Below are positions 6,325-6,855 of a stretch of DNA of 6,855 nucleotides, one piece after another. The notes beneath the pieces are model-generated. The model was not told the origin of the DNA. It did no database searches and worked only from the letters and a program-made list of their open reading frames with translations. Location: positions 1-6,855 of the forward strand of contig PMBP01000149.1 in assembly GCA_003152975.1 (NCBI GenBank), read 5' to 3'. This DNA comes from Phycisphaerales bacterium (GTDB lineage: Bacteria; Planctomycetota; Phycisphaerae; Sedimentisphaerales; Anaerohalosphaeraceae). Position numbers and translations under genes: made by a program. Numbering within the stretch: position 1 is the first letter of the stretch; the number at the start of each line of letters is the position of its first letter.

Positions 6325-6855
6325 GGGAACTGACTCCTTGCGCAAAACCCTGAAATAATAGTGATATGGAAGTCGCCCCGGCATCGGGGTGACCGATCGC
6401 TGCGGCGCCGAGATTTTTCGCCCGGCCGAACCGCGGCTGCATCGTCTGGGTGGCCTCGGCGCCTTTCGCCGCGGCCGTAGCAGCCGCCTGCAGGGCCACG
6501 GGGATATCCCGGCCTTGCTGGGCCGCGGCCGCAAGGGCCTCGACACCGGGAATGAGGGCATCGACCAAGGTCTTGTCTCCCACCTTGGCCTGCGTCAGTG
6601 TCGAAAGATTCTGCCGTCCGGCCTCAAACATCGCCGCCAGCGAATGTACATCCGCCAGATGATTAGCCGGGGCCTTCTCGGCCATTCCCGAAAAGAAACT
6701 CCCCAGCAGCGGCCCGGTCGCTCCGCCATCAACGCCCATGATCGCCCAGCCGATGTTGTTCAGCAGATCGGCCAGCGAACCGCTGGTCGTTTCGTCGATG
6801 CCCTTTCGCAGGCAACCCATCGCCCGCAACATCGTCGTGCCGTGGTCGCCATCGC
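6314..6855 (-). CDS. dhaL: Dihydroxyacetone-type kinase, DhaL (ADP/ATP-binding) subunit, 5'-truncated by the window edge
   Basis: DhaL is the nucleotide-binding subunit of Dha kinases; with DhaK it phosphorylates dihydroxyacetone or related short ketoses, using ATP or a PTS-linked DhaM. About 179 C-terminal residues are present, and roughly 30 N-terminal residues lie beyond the right edge. Visible motifs begin with DGDHGTTM at the edge, the Mg-nucleotide aspartate loop. They continue with a GVDGGATGPLLGSFF block matching the family GGTSGxLYGxFF, DALIPGVEAL in the middle, and the ending GRAKNLGAAAIGHPDAGATS. This matches the family GRASYLGERSIGHxDPGATS, although the usual ERS is AAA here. The reading frame continues upstream of the ATG at 6832, so that ATG is internal. 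Its TAA overlaps the lsrF start by 11 nt. A dhaK gene would be expected next door to the right but cannot be seen. The pairing with lsrF suggests the kinase supplies the phosphorylated substrate of that enzyme. Confidence 0.93.
   Translation of the reverse strand, partial: DGDHGTTMLRAMGCLRKGIDETTSGSLADLLNNIGWAIMGVDGGATGPLLGSFFSGMAEKAPANHLADVHSLAAMFEAGRQNLSTLTQAKVGDKTLVDALIPGVEALAAAAQQGRDIPVALQAAATAAAKGAEATQTMQPRFGRAKNLGAAAIGHPDAGATSISLLFQGFAQGVSSHAG
6334..6339 (-). promoter_or_regulatory. Shine-Dalgarno site for lsrF
   Basis: On the minus strand AAGGAG is placed 9 nt before the lsrF ATG (6324-6322), inside the last codons of dhaL. It selects this start over an in-frame ATG at 6561 that would add 79 Arg/Pro-rich residues overlapping dhaL. 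Confidence 0.8.

Noticed and set aside
6325..6561. N-terminal extension of LsrF to an ATG at 6561
   Set aside because: It overlaps dhaL out of frame, is Arg/Pro-rich and does not match the LsrF N-terminus, whereas the start at 6324 has a good ribosome site.

Overview
The window is a GC-rich bacterial stretch (roughly 60% GC by eye) with seven protein genes in two convergent groups. No tRNA, rRNA, CRISPR array or insertion sequence was seen. The organism is most likely a Planctomycetota member of the Phycisphaerae type. That rests on my recollection that exported NfeD/ClpP-class proteins with the same N-terminal 'DTF...HGY' segment occur there, plus a flagellar chaperone, a Tat-type leader and an LsrF/DhaL pair. 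The phylum is an inference, not a demonstrated result.

Left half, plus strand (63-3375). A very good sigma70-type promoter (TTGACA, 17-nt spacer, TACAAT) precedes two tandem genes for exported NfeD/SppA-like proteins of 395 and 509 residues. They align along almost their whole length, so they look like a duplication. The first keeps a plausible Ser-Lys dyad. The second keeps the serine but has no lysine in the region where the partner should be, and it has gained two low-complexity inserts. A separate small gene for a FliS-like flagellin export chaperone follows, with a TTG start and a shortened N-terminus.

Right half, minus strand (3418-6855). Reading in the direction of transcription from the right edge, there is a 5'-truncated dhaL (ADP-binding subunit of a dihydroxyacetone-type kinase). 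It overlaps by 11 nt a strongly recognisable lsrF (class I aldolase/thiolase of AI-2 phosphate breakdown). Thirty nt later comes a cupin resembling D-lyxose isomerases, with a Tat/lipoprotein-like leader. A hairpin candidate and about 100 nt then separate these from an anchored metzincin-type metallopeptidase with an HExxHxxGxxH motif.

The dhaL-lsrF-cupin order gives a kinase, an aldolase and a possible isomerase in one apparent transcription unit. This suggests a small sugar-phosphate or AI-2-like catabolic cassette in which a Dha-type kinase could replace the FGGY kinase LsrK; the substrate is unknown. The most notable oddities are the catalytic asymmetry of the tandem protease pair, a pair of cysteines conserved between those paralogs, and two well-formed ribosome binding sites in the cupin gene that could yield exported and cytosolic forms.
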